The notes under the pieces are model-generated. The model made no database searches. It saw nothing but the letters and a program-made list of their open reading frames with translations, and was not told where the DNA came from. Shown in pieces: positions 8,621-21,724 of a stretch of 64,000 nt of DNA. How positions within the stretch are numbered: position 1 is the first letter of the stretch; each line of letters starts with the position of its first letter. Position numbers and translations under genes: made by a program. Source of the DNA: Symsagittifera roscoffensis (Eukaryota; Xenacoelomorpha; Acoela; Convolutidae); NCBI RefSeq assembly GCF_963678635.1, contig NC_087065.1:61034754-61098753 (forward strand), in the 5' to 3' direction.

Positions 8621-11600
8621 ACTCTAAATAAAGATCAGCAAACGGTTGACAAACTAAAAAAATTTTGAAAAAAAAACTGTGAGCCAAAAAATTGACAACA
8701 TAATTTCTTTTTACAATTTTTGATTTTTCTTTCAAAATTATTTAGATCGTCTGCCAAATTTTCGCTTTTGGTGCGCTACTCATTTCTTTTTTATTGCTTA
8801 CCTCGAGTAAAGCAAACATACTTTCTGATGAGTACATTCCGATGAGATATTTTGCCAAGAAGCTTCTAGTAGCCAGCAGAAGCTATAAATTTGCAAAATT
8901 AGTTTTAATAGTAAAAAAAAACTTCAAATTTATTGATGTTTTCAGATCAAAAAAGACAAGGAAAAACTACACATCAGAAACTAAGATCTGAAATAGATGT
9001 GTTTGGATCTGAAATAACCATGAAAAACAAAGTTTTAGTAATAGGGACTAAAATTTTGAATTACTTCGAAGTATCCAAGTATTGTTTTAACCTTTCACGA
9101 AGAAATTCAGATCTGAAGTTCAAATCTGAAAAAGATTATTTCAAATCTGAATTACACCAATTTCTAGGAACGGGAAAGGAATTCTTTGTAAGTAAAAGTA
9201 ATTGGGTGGTATGAATTGCTCAGTTGAACTGCTATTAAAAGTTTGATAAGGAGTTAATAGTTTAGCTCTCACGCATTTCTAGAAATAACAAAATTTTTTA
9301 ATCGAACAAAAACAAGCTCTGCGTTAAGTTTGGGACAAATTATTGCTCACTCTAAAGAGAAGCCAGTTCCCACTTTTTAGTTCAAAGTAGGATATTGATT
9401 TGATATCACGCAATGTCATCTCGCAAGATCAAATTTCATCATGCGGTGAATTTTCCATTTAATTAGTTGTTGAATTTCTTTTAAGTATCCTTATTCAATT
9501 CAAATGATGATTATGGCTTGTTTGTTAAGCTGGCTGTCAAACTGGCTGTCAAACTAAGAAAATTGATGGGCCCAACGTCCAAAAAACGTTTCAAAAGTCA
9601 AGGTTGCCTGACTTAACAAAGTTTTGAGTTAGTTTGCTGAGATTTAATGACTGAAATTAAGTGAAACAAAAGATAAGCAATCAGAGAAAAAGTCACAAAG
9701 AAGATAGCGAAGGTAGGTAGAGAGAACAGAGCAAAACGGAGAGAAGACAAACAAGTGGCAAAAAGTGAAAATTCAGTGACCACAGGGAAATCTGCATCCG
9801 CAAGGTAAGCTGAAAGGAGCACAGAAAAAAAAGACGAACACGACGTGGGAAAAAAATAGAAACTGTTCAATTTGATGAGAATCACTCCATTGGTACAATG
9901 TAATTTTGTAGAAAATTTTTGTTGCTTGGAGGGATAGTATTCTGTTGCTGCAAAATCTGAACACGAAGAACAGTTCCACAAAAATCGACACCCGAAAAAT
10001 CTATATTGTTAATACATAAACCTAAAGTTGAAGTCTTAGATTTGCTATACCGTTAACGTGTTATTCGATACATTGTACGTTGGGTTTTTGATCAAACTTA
10101 TGTAAAAACTTTTAATAACCTCAAACGCTGCGATATGATTGTTAATATAATGTAGACTAAATTTGTGTCATTGAAAGGTATTTTGAGCATAGCGTATTTG
10201 TTCAAAGCAAACTAGTTCAGATAAAAATTGTTCAAATCAGAAAAGAGAATGTTTTAAAGAGGTTTTTTTTGTTCTTTGCAGAGCAGTTCCAGGCTAGGTT
10301 TGCTTATCTGAACGTGAATAAAAATACTTATGTGAAGTAGACGAAAAAAATTTTGCACGCAGTGTTATTAGTTTTGCTACTGTTGAACAAAAAAAGGCAT
10401 CGTTAAGAAAAAAATGGAAATTATTTGGTAAAAAAGGCTTGCAGTTGGTCTGAATTTGTCCAATTTTTAATTTTGAGACTCTATAAAGGAAAGCGAAGTG
10501 TGTAAGTGAAGGCAAAGAATATTTTTGTGTAGAAAATTCAATAGTCTTGAAAAACTAAAACTGCAGCGTTAATTTTTTTACAATTAACCTCGATTAGAAC
10601 GAAAACCAAAGAGAAGGTAGTCTAGAAAATCACGCGAGTAGAATTGCGCTGTAATTTAGATGACAAAATTTATGGTTTAAATTAAAAAATAATCCTTGTC
10701 GACCATCTTTAAAGGTCTTCCAAATGTGTATTGTGCTTTTTTTTTTACTTTGATAACACTTAGTAAAGACGATTAAATTTAGTTTGATTTCAAAAATTCT
10801 CAATAATTTTTGAAATGGATCATATAAATGAAAAACAGGAGGCTGAAATGTTGTTGAACGAGAAAGTGGAGACTAAGTTGTTTCAGAAGCTTAGATTTAG
10901 GACACAACTAGTGATTGTGAGTTGGACTTGAAATACAAAAAGTAAAGAATGAGCAACATTTGGCAGACACAAGTGAAATTCGTTTCAGCTGTTTCATTTC
11001 TTCTGATTGAGTTGAGATTGACTTAGTTACAGTTTTAAATGAAACTTGCTTTTCAATAAAAGATGGAAAAAAACTCTTTGTTGAGCTGGAGGCGAACTTT
11101 AATGGAACAGTTGAAAATGTTGACAAAATTGAGTCGACAGTTTCACGCAAAATGTATACCTGAATTTACCGTGAGAGATTTTCAGACAAGATCAAAATGT
11201 TTCATTGATTGATTGTATTACGCATCATGGAATTCCGTTAGTTTATTATCAGTCTCAACTTCCAATGGAGGAGGAGTTAAAGTGCTTTTATAGAAAATTC
11301 GTGTTTTGAACACGGCAATGGGATCGTTAGCCTTCTAACTGAGCGGAAATCATTTTGGATTAGGAAATCAAGCAACAATAATTTCTGAAAAAAGCGAGAA
11401 CAAATGTTCTGGATTGCAAATCTAAAAAAAGTTTTTATCGCAGTGAGACAAAACAAAAGTTTGAGTTTTTTGGAAAGCAACTTGAGGAATTGGTGATAAA
11501 CGACAATCATAAAAAAAGAGTTTGAGTTGAAAAATAATCCTAGAGCTCAACTCAAAACTAAAATTACTCAGATGAATGGAGTAAGGAGTAATTGAGAAGA

Positions 11601-12366
11601 ATATGTGAAGTTGAGAGCTTTCAGAGTATGGACTTGCATTTAGAATCAAAGATAAAGGAGAACGGCAAGTTTGAAAGCAGAGCAAGAAAACTAATCAAAC
11701 CTGCAGACAAATATTGAATTATATGCTTTTTTGAAATGTGAAATCAGGAGTGTTGAGTTTCGGAGAAATGTTCTTTCACTTCATAGAGAAGTCATTTTCG
11801 CAATTTTTTGCGATATCTGGCCATGTCATTTTACGATATCAGATCCTAACACGCGGTTAATTTTCCTTATATTTAGAAAATGATTTAATATCGCTCTTTG
11901 ATTCAACCGTGGCTCATACCTTGTTTTGCTGCCAAGCTGTGACCCCTGCAGTTTGTCGTAACTTTGTGTGAAAAATTTTGTGTCTAAAATTTGTGTCTAA
12001 AAACGACAAAATATTTTTTTTAGGAATTTTTTTTCGAAAAAGTTTTGTTTGACTTTAGAAACCAATTTGCCATTAGATATTTCTTATATGATTTTTATTC
12101 GCTTTTTTTTGAACAGTTTCACATTTTTATTGTTTCGTTGATTCTGTTTTTTTTTTTCAAAAATGTTTTTTTTTTAGCAATTTAAAAGCAAATGCCTATC
12201 ATAAATTTTCATAAATATCATAAGAGTTTCTTATTTGGGCTTGTTTTAGTTTTTTCTTTCGTTTTTCTTGCAAAAACAAGAAGCAGCCTATAAGTGTGTT
12301 TTGGAGCATTTTAAACGATGGAGCAAAGCATCATTTCTTTTTATGGTTCACAATTTAAAATCGTTG
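8621..12366. other. No gene recognised; AT-rich with a few simple motifs
   Basis: Open frames of up to about 120 codons occur on the minus strand (for example 9613-9981), but they are translations of purine-rich DNA with strongly biased composition and no domain pattern. Between 8940 and 9150 the motif (A/G)GATCTGAA or AAATCTGAA recurs about six times at irregular spacing. Nothing else stands out. Confidence 0.55.
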
Positions 12367-12585
12367 AGGCCTTTTCACAGGAAAATTTGTAATCGTCAAG
12401 CAAGTGCCGATAGGTTGGAGGTTGCTCAAAAGTAAGCAATAATTGTCTATAAAAATGGGATAATTCAATGAAGGCTTATTTGCGTCAGAAGTTTGTGATT
12501 GCATAGCTGCTCTTTGTCAACTAAATCAATGAATACAAGCTGTTAGCTTATCATTGCTTTGACTCCGATACTCTGCGTCATCGCT
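12367..12585 (+). repeat. Repeat R, copy 1 (about 215 bp)
   Basis: Matches 15832-16052 nearly end to end in the same orientation, sharing blocks such as CCTTTTCACAGGAAAAT, GGTTGGAGGTTGCTCAAAAG and TCAACTAAATCAATGAATAC. No reading frame or RNA gene is evident. It is probably one end of a larger duplicated block (see 13231-14000). Confidence 0.75.
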
Positions 12586-13084
12586 AAAGACATGTATTCT
12601 GCGACTTCGAGCGTTTTTCTAAGTCAAAATATGGGTCAACATAAAAGTTTGTCCCAATTTTTTTAAAACATATTGCTTTCATCTTTGTCAAGCTGTTACA
12701 ATAACTGTGGTGTTATTCGGAAGTTAATACTTATGCGGTCAAACGAATTTTGTTAAATTTGCTTAAACACAAGAGCAATTTTTTACCAGACCAATTTTAA
12801 CTAAAATATATAAATCAATTTGAATTTTGATGAACAATTTTGATAAACAGATAATGTAAAGCCCTATGTAGTCTAATTAAAGAAAAAATTTCAAGTTTTC
12901 TCTGCAAAATTTTGTTTGTTTGAATTAAACATTTTCAAGATTTTTGACTAATTTTGACTTTAAATTACATATTGTTTAATAATCAGTATGGTAAACAGTC
13001 GGTCTGGTAAAAGACGTAGCCTCTTATCATCCGTGACCAAGGCGAGGAGCAACAAATATGATCCTTTGAAAATATTTTTTTTCG

Positions 13085-13220
13085 AAATAGAGTGACTCGG
13101 ATTAAGTTAACATCCCTCCCCCCAGATAGACCAAGTTAAGATCTTCCACCCCACTATTTAATTCGCATTAAATTTCTCGATCCACCCCACCATTTAAATC
13201 GCTGCATGTAAACTTCTCGA
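13085..13220 (-). repeat. C-rich minisatellite, relative of the G-rich array at 8.4 kb
   Basis: Two to three units of about 40 bp share CCACCCCAC(T/C)ATTTAA and TCTCGAT, preceded by CCCTCCCCCC. On the minus strand this reads as TTTAAATGGTGGGGTGGA, similar in style to the 8392-8620 repeat. Confidence 0.5.
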
Positions 13221-13230
13221 TTATTGTTTT

Positions 13231-14000
13231 TGCATAGACTTAGTTTATGGAATTGTATGACTAGCATTTTCGATCTACGGCGGTCAATCCGGGAAGATTA
13301 ATAAATGTATCATTTCTGAAAAAACTCAATTTTATGTTAGATTATTTTCATTTTAAAATTTTGCCAATTTAAATAGAAAAGGGCGTGCGTTTTAGTTAAC
13401 AGAAAGTTCAATGGGCCTTTACCTAAAAAACTTAGATCTGATCATGTTCTCGTAAGTTGTTGAGTAAAAAGTGTGATTAAGAGATTGTTCACAACTGAAC
13501 TAGTTATATATGCGCTTTTTTATATCAAACATATCAAGTCAAAAAGAAATTGACTTTAGGCGAAAACATTTTTCAGTAAAATTTCGCCGGTCAATTTACA
13601 TGACAAAAGTTCTGAGTCAAAATAAACAAATCAAAAAAGGAAGGCAGATTAGTTTTGCTGCAAAATGAAGCTATTCAGAGAAAAAAGCACTTAATTTTCA
13701 GGTTTCGTCAATTCCGTCCAAGCCACTTTTAATAAAATTGTAATTTGAGAAACTTATAATGGCTCATTGCGATGTCAAAAAATTGAAAAGAGATTAAAGC
13801 GTGCAATTAGGGTTTATAATATAAAATTCTAATTTTAACGCTTAAAACAAATAAGGGTTAACAAAATTTCATGCAGTGCTTCCCCATTTCTTGAATAACG
13901 GAAAACTTGAAACAGTGTATGCAAAAAAATGTCTTTTTTTCCTTAGAAACATAATTTGAGCTTCTTTTTCGTTTTTGGTGTTTTAAACGTTCTTTTGGAT
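13231..14000 (+). repeat. Repeat block A of a three-copy diverged family
   Basis: Shares ordered blocks with 14371-15210 and 17090-17965: GCATAGACTTAGT..., TTGTATGACTAGCATT, GGTCAATCCGGGAAGATT, a TTAACAGA block, GTAAGTTGTTGAGTAAAAA, and GAAACAGTGTATGCAAAAAA near the right end. The copies are well diverged, with many indels. No protein is encoded. Confidence 0.75.
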
Positions 14001-14370
14001 CCTCTTCCTACACAGCTTTTGAAAAACAGCAAGAAAACAGCATCGAAATTGGCATATTAGAAAGTACGCGGATACTCCCGTTTAACTTTACGGGTATTTT
14101 AGTATGTGACAAATCCGACTGCAATATTAGTCCAAATTCAAATGAAACAAGCCATGTCCAACAATAGTTTTTTGACTTAAGCATGACATATAGCGCTTTG
14201 CTTTTCTGTAAATGCATTCTTACTATTTTTGAGAAAAACTGAAATCTGAACTGAGTAGAAAACTTTTTTTTTGAAAATCTGAACTGAGTAGAATTCTTTA
14301 AAAACACGACGACACCATTTCAGCAATTAATGATTGATGAAAATTGTATGATTAGTTTTTTTGGTATTTT

Positions 14371-15210
14371 TACATAGACTTAGTCTATAGATTTGTATGA
14401 TCAGCATTACAGTCTATGGCGATCAACCCGGGAAGATGGTGAAATGCATCATTTCTGAAAATTCTCAATTTTTTGTTAGAATTTTTTCAAATTAAGGTTT
14501 TGCCAATACAAATAGCAAAAATTGTGCGTGTGAGTTAACAGACAAATTATGCTTTCATTAGAGAAAAATTCATCTGATTATGTTCAAGTAAGTTGTTGAG
14601 TAAAAAAACTTTAATTAGAGTTTGTTTTCAACTGACATGGTTAAATTTGCGCTTTTTTAAACCGAATATATCAAACCGAATGGAATCAACGTTAGGAAAA
14701 ACATTTTTCATCCAATTTTTGCAAATCAATTTGCTCCATAATAGTTCTCATAATAAACTAAAAAGGTAATAAGGCATATTTGTTTTGATCCAAACTAAAT
14801 TTTTTCAGAGAAAAAACATTTTACTTTCAGTTTTCGTCTAGTTTGTACCAGCAATTTCTAATGAAATTGTAATTTAGAAACGTATAACAGCTATTTAATT
14901 ATTTCTTAACCAATCAGAAGCGAATTTTTTTTACTTCAGTATCAGAAATATTTAACTTTGGACCACTCAAAAGGGGAAAACTTTTGAGATGTCTAAAAAT
15001 TTCTCAAGTGACTAAAACGTGCATTTAAGGTTTTTATTATAAAAATCTGATTTAAATGCTAAAAAAAAATAAATGCCAAGAAAAGAAAAACATCAAAATG
15101 TATCATAATTTATTGCAGCGTTTCCCTAATTACTCAATAAAGGAAAGTTTGAAACAGTGTATGCAAAAAAAGTATTCAGTATTCTTGAAACTGAAAGTGC
15201 AAATGTTGAA
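14371..15210 (+). repeat. Repeat block B of the same family
   Basis: Starts with ACATAGACTTAGTCTATAG and keeps the same block order as block A, 1140 bases downstream, up to GAAACAGTGTATGCAAAAAA at about 15150. The open frame 15056-15319 overlaps its right end but has no domain pattern. Confidence 0.75.
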
Positions 15211-15364
15211 CAGCTATCGGAGTATTCTTTTTTTTGATGATCGGAAGATGTTTCAGGTCTCCATTACCGCGACAAGCTCGTATTTCGTAATAGCGAAAAG
15301 TAGTCTGCAAGTTCGTTAAGTTAGCACGGCAGCCAGCAGATTAACGCCTATAAATAGTTCCGCA

Positions 15365-15720
15365 TATTTCAACCGTGCTCGACCAAAACAAATGTGTTCG
15401 ACCTTGCTCGACACAAGTAGTAAATTTTTCGACCGTGCACGACGAGTTTGGGTATTTTACGACTTTGAAACATGAATAGTCCAAACATGAACGTTACAGT
15501 TTATGTTTTTCAGGTAACATCTAATGGTGATTTTTTATCAGTATAAACAAGATAAGAGTTATTTGCAAATTAAATGATGTGTAAAGATTAACCATTATTG
15601 AGATAACTGTGTTCGATGTTTGTTTCGACCACGCTCGAGGTATGTTTGGCCCTGCTCGAGGTATGTTTTGTCGGTGCTCGAAGTAAGTTTCGACCGTTTC
15701 GAATTTGTGCTCGACCTATG
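15365..15720 (+). repeat. Degenerate 21-23 bp minisatellite (CGACC...GCTCGA)
   Basis: Units such as CGACCACGCTCGAGGTATG recur three to four times head to tail at 15628-15720, with looser copies at 15375-15450 (CAACCGTGCTCGACC, CGACCTTGCTCGAC, CGACCGTGCACGAC). The open minus-strand frame 15588-15905 is produced by this repeat. Confidence 0.6.
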
Positions 15721-15831
15721 CTCCTGTCTCCACTTTTTTTTCGGTCCAGCACTGTTATGAGATGAACTTTAAAAGCCAAAAATAAAAGTGAGCGCCTCGA
15801 ATCGGGAGGCTTCACAGACAAAATTTGACGT

Positions 15832-16052
15832 GAGACCTTTTCACAGGAAAATTGGTAATCGACAAGCAAGTGCCGACAGGTTGGAGGTTGCTCAAAAGTA
15901 AGCAAAAAACGCCTATAAATTGAGAGAATTCAATGAAGGCACATTTGCGTCAGATGTTAAGTTTTTGATTGCATAACTGCTCCTTGTCAACTAAATCAAT
16001 GAATACAAGCTGGTAGCTTACAATAGCTTTGACTCCGATATTCTGTGGCAGA
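15832..16052 (+). repeat. Repeat R, copy 2
   Basis: Second copy of the 12367-12585 repeat, same strand, 3.47 kb downstream, differing by scattered substitutions and small indels. It is again followed by a member (17090) of the A/B/C family, suggesting one larger duplicated block. Confidence 0.75.
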
Positions 16053-17089
16053 AAAGATGTCCAATATTTTTTGATTTCGAATAATATATCCTCAACATTT
16101 GTGTTAGATAAGACGTAAGGGAACTTTCCAATTATAGCCGCCCAGCAATTTATAAAGAAAGCCCTCCACTAACACAAAACCATGGAATTGCATGAAAAGT
16201 GTACGATTAGGGTGTTTCCATGAATGAAAATTGTATGGCTAGCTTTGTCAACCCGGGCAAACTGGCAAAGGCTACAGCTGTTTTAATATTCGGCTAGGTT
16301 GGGGCTGTCATGATAGTTATAATTGGCTACAAAGTCATAGGAGACAGATTTGAACGAAAAAAAGGTAATTAGTCTAAGATTAAACTAGAATAAGTTCTGA
16401 AAAATTGAAAGTGAATAACTTACACAATAAATCGAGGGTTGTCAACTAGCAGAAACTTTTGGTTTCAGAATTTGCTCATACTCTCAAATTGTTATCTGAT
16501 GTGTGTCAATAACCAGCTTCACTTTGATGAAACAATTCGTTAAAAAGAGGTGAAGTCAAAATATTGTTGTCAGTTGTTCAGACATATTTTCTTAAGATGA
16601 TAGTGAAAACATTCAAACAAGGTGGTTTCGTCAAATATTTACCAAAATAATAACGACGCCAAACTGTGTAATTTGTGAATTGTAAGCGGATTAGCTGAGG
16701 ATCTTCGAGACTATCCTGAGATTACTTTAGGTCCTGAAAAACACATACAAAACACCCATTTTCTATCCTAATTTTAGTAATATCGGACTATAATTATTCG
16801 GCTTTTAGTGAAAGTATCAATTTTAATTGGGCTACTCTGACTCCAAAATGACTTAACGTTTCAATGCAATTTTTTAAATGAGAGGCTTATGGTCAATAGT
16901 ATACTTTGTTATCAAATAAAACTTGGATTCGTAATACTCAATTGGGTTTCCGAGATTTCCTTAAACGGAAACTTAAACAAATTTTTAAAATTCTTTTATG
17001 GGGCATTAAGGCATTTTAAAAACCAGTGCGATCAAATGATTTTTTTCGTATGAAATGTCTTTGTACAAAAAAAAACGCTCAAATCCATA

Positions 17090-17965
17090 TTTGTATGAAA
17101 TTGTATGATTTGCATTTCTGGTCTATGACTGCCACCCCGGAAGATTGATAAATAAATCAATGCTCAAACCGACATATTTGTTAAATTATTTTCATATTAA
17201 ACTTTTGCCTGTTTTTAAAGTAAAGCTTGTGTAATTTAATTAACAGACAAGGTATTGGATCTTTACTTAAGTTTTTAGACCAGATTTTGATCTCGTAAAT
17301 TGTTGGCCTGAGTGAGAAACTTTGATTTAGTAATTTTTCTCAGCTGACACGGTTATTTTGCATAATTTTTATCAAACATATCAAGCCGAAACGGAAACTA
17401 TTTAACTATTGTGTTGTTCGAATTTTGTAAGTCAACTCCTATAATTGTTAAGGATCAAAATAAACTAATATGCATGCTAAGGCAAATGAGTTTTACTCCA
17501 AACAAAATCTGTTTAGAAAGAAAACGCATTTAGATTTCAGATTTCGTTCATTTTCTCCTGGCCATGTTTAATAAAATTGAAATTTAGATACGTATAATAT
17601 TTAATCATTTAATTTCAACCAATCGGAAGCAAGTTTTTTCACTTCTGTTTCATTAGTTTTTTTTCGCAAAAATTGAACTACTCGACTGCGTGAGATTCTT
17701 GCAAAATCAAAAGTTTTGTTAATGTCGAAAAAACCGGTCAAATTTAATAGTTTTTTGCCTAAAGTGTGTAAAGCGTGCATTTACCGTTTTTTTATATAAA
17801 AACTTATTTTTAAAGCCTATAAAAATCAACTGCCTGTAAAAAAAGATAGTTATCAAAACTCAAAACAGCCCCTCCCTGTGTCTTATAAAAAGAAAATTTT
17901 AAAACAGTATAAGCAAAACATTGATTATCTTCTTGGAAATTTAATATTTTTTTAGTGTTCTAAGC
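17090..17965 (+). repeat. Repeat block C of the A/B/C family
   Basis: Begins near TTGTATGATTTGCATTTC and keeps the block order of A and B (CCCCGGAAGATTGAT, AATTAACAGACAAGG, CATATCAAGCCGAAA, AAACAGTATAAGCAAAA). Its right end also matches copy A in GTGTT(C/T)TAA(G/A)CGTTC. Confidence 0.7.
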
Positions 17966-20900
17966 GTTCCGGAAAAGCGCATGTGAACACAGCGCAATTG
18001 TCTGGAAATTTTTCTCGATAATCTGAAACTGAGTTGTGATAGTCTTAAAACGGATCGCGACTGTCTGATATAGATTTCAAACAGTCTTGACATAATTAGC
18101 GGAATTGGAAGCTGCACTTGATCTCAAACAAAAGTCCGAGAGTACTAAATCAAACAATGAGTTTTGAAAAAGGCATAGCTTTCGATTGTGAAGTTAGAAT
18201 TTAAGCAAACATTTTTGTCGACTAGAACCAGATTGAAATCAACAGTAATTATACTATTTCATGTTTCATTAAAATGGATAAAAACTTGATTGGCCCTCAT
18301 AAAATTCATAAATAATAATTGTAATTGTCAGGAAAGCAAGTGAAATCATTAGAAATCCCATGACTTTTAGCGTATTAAATTTCTAGTTAAAAACTTTTTA
18401 GTAATCAAAAGACATTTGGCTGACAGTTCCTGATATCAAGTTTAATATGTTTATATCAAAACTCATAGTTATCCATGGATAACCAATTTTTCTAATCAAA
18501 CAATTTTCATATACAAAAACACTTCTTATGCTGCTTGTTCCTACAAACTAACGCAAACGGAATTTTTTACCATTCTTTTATGATAAGAATGGACGAGAAA
18601 CTGTATGACTAGCGTTTTTCAACAATTTAAAAATCCAAGAAGAATTTTGATTTGAAATTTTGTGTTTTTTTCCATTTAAAAAAACCCAGAGCTTAAGTGG
18701 CAGCAATTTACCAAAGCAACTGCATTTAGTGGTTTGCCATGAACGTAAATGTTATCACTTTCACACAAAATTTTAAACAAAAATTTGTATAAAGCTCGAG
18801 AACTTCTACCTTGAAAAATTCGATGGTAAAAATGGCTTTTTTCAAGGTTCTACGCAATAACACAAACGATGAAAGGAAGAGGCAATAAAACAAAGAAAAA
18901 AATTTTTTTTAGTTCATTTGTATTTTGAAAAATTAATTATCAAGCAAATTTAATGATGAAAATTGTATAATTAACCTTTTTCGATCCAAAAATTGAAATC
19001 AATTCTTTTGTTTATCAACAAGCCGCAAAATTGTCGAGTAGACAAAAAACGTGTTTTAAAGGTCTCTAAATCTGTCAAAATACTCTCAAGGTATAAAATT
19101 GTGGAATGAGCAATTTTTTGCGGTGAGGTTTTCATTAAAAACAGTTCATGTTCATGTTCTCAAGGCCAATGTTTTGCCTTGCAATGAAATAGAAATTTTA
19201 TTACTAGGCTCCGATTAACTTTTAAAATTAGGTTATAAATATATCCTGCCTACCAAATATCTTCGAATTATCAAAATTTATTGATATCTCTTTCTGAAGA
19301 CTAATCTATATGATATTCACATGTTCTTTGTAGAATATACTTCAAGCATTTCACTGAAGACTAACCCTAAGGCTCAACTCGCAATAAAAAAGACATTGCA
19401 TATAATCAAATTTAACGATACGCCGTTCTTTATCCTGTTTTTGACAGAAGGGATCAAATTGCATTCAACTGTTTGGTATTATTGTTCTTCTTCACTGGCA
19501 AAGTCAAATTTAATGGTGCTTTTCATGCTGTCTGTATTGAAGATTAATTTCCGCGACTATAAGGGGATCAATTTCTAAGGGGAGAGAGATGGACTCAACA
19601 TGAAGGTGATCCCCGTCATAAATCATGTTACTGCCAGGCTCTTCCCTCCCCAACACACAGCTTTGCAACTCCCTTTTTTATCTGTTTTATCATTCAAATC
19701 AGATATTCTAAATCAATGAAAGAATAAACGGCTTTGGAGAAGCTGAATGATTTTTTCTATGTTTCTAACCTTCCTCACTGTAATTGCCAAATTTTCTGAC
19801 AAACAGAATTTTATTTAAGCAAGGAACCATTTTAGGTGAAAAAATATTGAAAATATTATAACAGATAACACTCGCTGGTACAAATCCCACTGGGTAGTTT
19901 TGCTGCAAAATCACAGCAGCATAAATCTTACTGCACCTAAAGAACTTTTTTTGTTGCTTACACTTTAAGGGGAAGCCTAGAAGAACGGTAAGCATTCCGA
20001 TTATCTCATTTTCCGCATCAAAAGTCAATTAAGGGCAGCAACAATATTAATGAATTTTGATTCTTTTGGTTAACTGAAAGTTCTCTGGTTTTCTAAAATA
20101 TATTGAAACAAATGATTTGAAGGAGGACGCACCGGAACGGACGGATATTGCAAACAGTTTACATGTTTGTATATCTTTTTTGAGTCGAGATCTTTTCTGG
20201 GCTATCACTTTATACGAAATAACCTCATTTTGCATAAGGAATCTTCTCAACACGCAGATTTTCTTAAAATGTGTTCTTATAATATTTTATATTTTTTTTA
20301 CCCCAATTTTTGGAATACATTGGCTGAACAGTCTTCGTGACTGTTTAGGGTTTCATTTACTGTCAACTATTTTGAACTCACGGTAATTAAAATCTGTAAT
20401 GAAATATGAAAGTCAACTAACTATCTTCACGCGTCTGGGCTCTTTTCAATAGTCGAAAGAACGAATAAGCAACGCACATATTTATCCGATAATCTTCAAA
20501 TTTTTCTGCATAAAATTATCTAGGAAAATGGCATTGGTGAAATGGGATCGGAAGTCGTTTTGGCATTGTTGAAAGAAAAAATCCAGGCAAAAATTGCAGC
20601 AACCGTCACTTCGTTTAGTGTCAAAATCAAATACATACTCAATCATTTGTAAACTGTCAATTTCAGGAAAATCTCAGGAATCTCAGGTTTCTTAAATTAG
20701 ATGAAAATCATTGAGCCTCAAAAATTTTTAAAATTGGGAGCAATTGAGGTAAGGAACACGACTTTTCTGCGCTTTTTGTGCAAGATTTTCTTTCACTGTT
20801 TTGTTCTTTGCGCCCGGTATTTTGTTTTTGATCCTGATTTTTTGCTCCTTTTTCAATTTCGAAACGAAGAAGTTTATTACAATTTTTAATTTCTGGGCCT

Positions 20901-21123
20901 GGTTTTTGTTTTTATTTTCAACTTTGAGGCTCAAGAGCTTCTTAAATTGTTCTTAACTTTCTATTGCTTTCTAGCCTCAGCTTGTATAAACGGATATTTT
21001 TATGTTAAAAAAGCGTATACTCAAAATTTTCCGGAAATAATCATTGTACATTTCCATGGCACGCGTACCTCGAGTGCAAAAGTGACCAAAGCTCAAAAGA
21101 AGAATCAATAAAAACAATTTTTT
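17966..21123. other. No gene recognised
   Basis: AT-rich. Short open frames (for example 19321-19578 and 20117-20386) have no domain or splice context that I can support. Single copies of the TTGTATGAC-type motif occur near 18600 and 18960. 19580-19680 is slightly richer in G and C, without a feature. Confidence 0.5.
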
Positions 21124-21370
21124 AGGGGAGCGGTGGTGAAGTGGTTACGTCTCCGCCTCTTAATCGAAAGGTTGGATGTTCGAGGCCCACCATGATCCGT
21201 GCTCATTGCTTGAGGGTGAAGCAACATTACCCAGCCCAGAAAAATAACCAAAAAAATTGCATGTAGTTCTTAAACAGGGACACAACAGCGGTTCGCCGTG
21301 ATGAGCTGTACAGCTCTTGTGTTGGTCCTTTCCCCCGCGGATAAATATTTGGTTTTTACACCTTGGGCAA
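21124..21370 (+). mobile_element. tRNA-derived SINE
   Basis: The head is tRNA-like: an A-box region, GGTGGTGAAGTGGTTA (21131-21146), and about 30 bases on a B-box region, GGATGTTCGAGGCCC (21174-21188), spaced as in a tRNA gene. This is the RNA polymerase III internal promoter of SINEs. The cloverleaf is imperfect: I cannot pair a five-base anticodon stem, so it is not a functional tRNA. The body ends with a hairpin-forming part whose core, GAGCTGTACAGCTC (21303-21316), is a perfect palindrome, flanked by ACACAACA and TTGTGTTGG. The 3' end and target duplications are not certain. SINEs are copied by LINE machinery in trans. Confidence 0.65.
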
Positions 21371-21724
21371 TGTACCAAAAACAAATCAGGTATCAAAAAC
21401 TATCAGGTAGCAGTGACAATGTGTACCAGGTCGTCTTCGTCTATGTCTAATAATCAAACTTTCAAATTAGCCTTCAATATTATATAGACAATGTCATGAT
21501 TTCAAACAAATTTTAGGTGAATTGAATTGCGGCAGCATTTGATAGTTTAAACTGACTATAGTACATTTAATTTTTTATTAAAACTTTACAATCTCTAAGA
21601 AAAAGTTAGAAATCTGAGAATACATCTACATCGCTAAGATCCTAGGCAAACACTAAATTCTACAGAAAGTCTAACAAGATTCTGATTTCTTCTAAACTGC
21701 AGATTAGAATGCACAACCTTATAC

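Noticed and set aside
9613-9981. 122-codon minus-strand open frame
   Set aside because: It is the complement of purine-rich DNA with strong Phe/Ser/Leu bias, no start context, no domain and an overlapping alternative frame.
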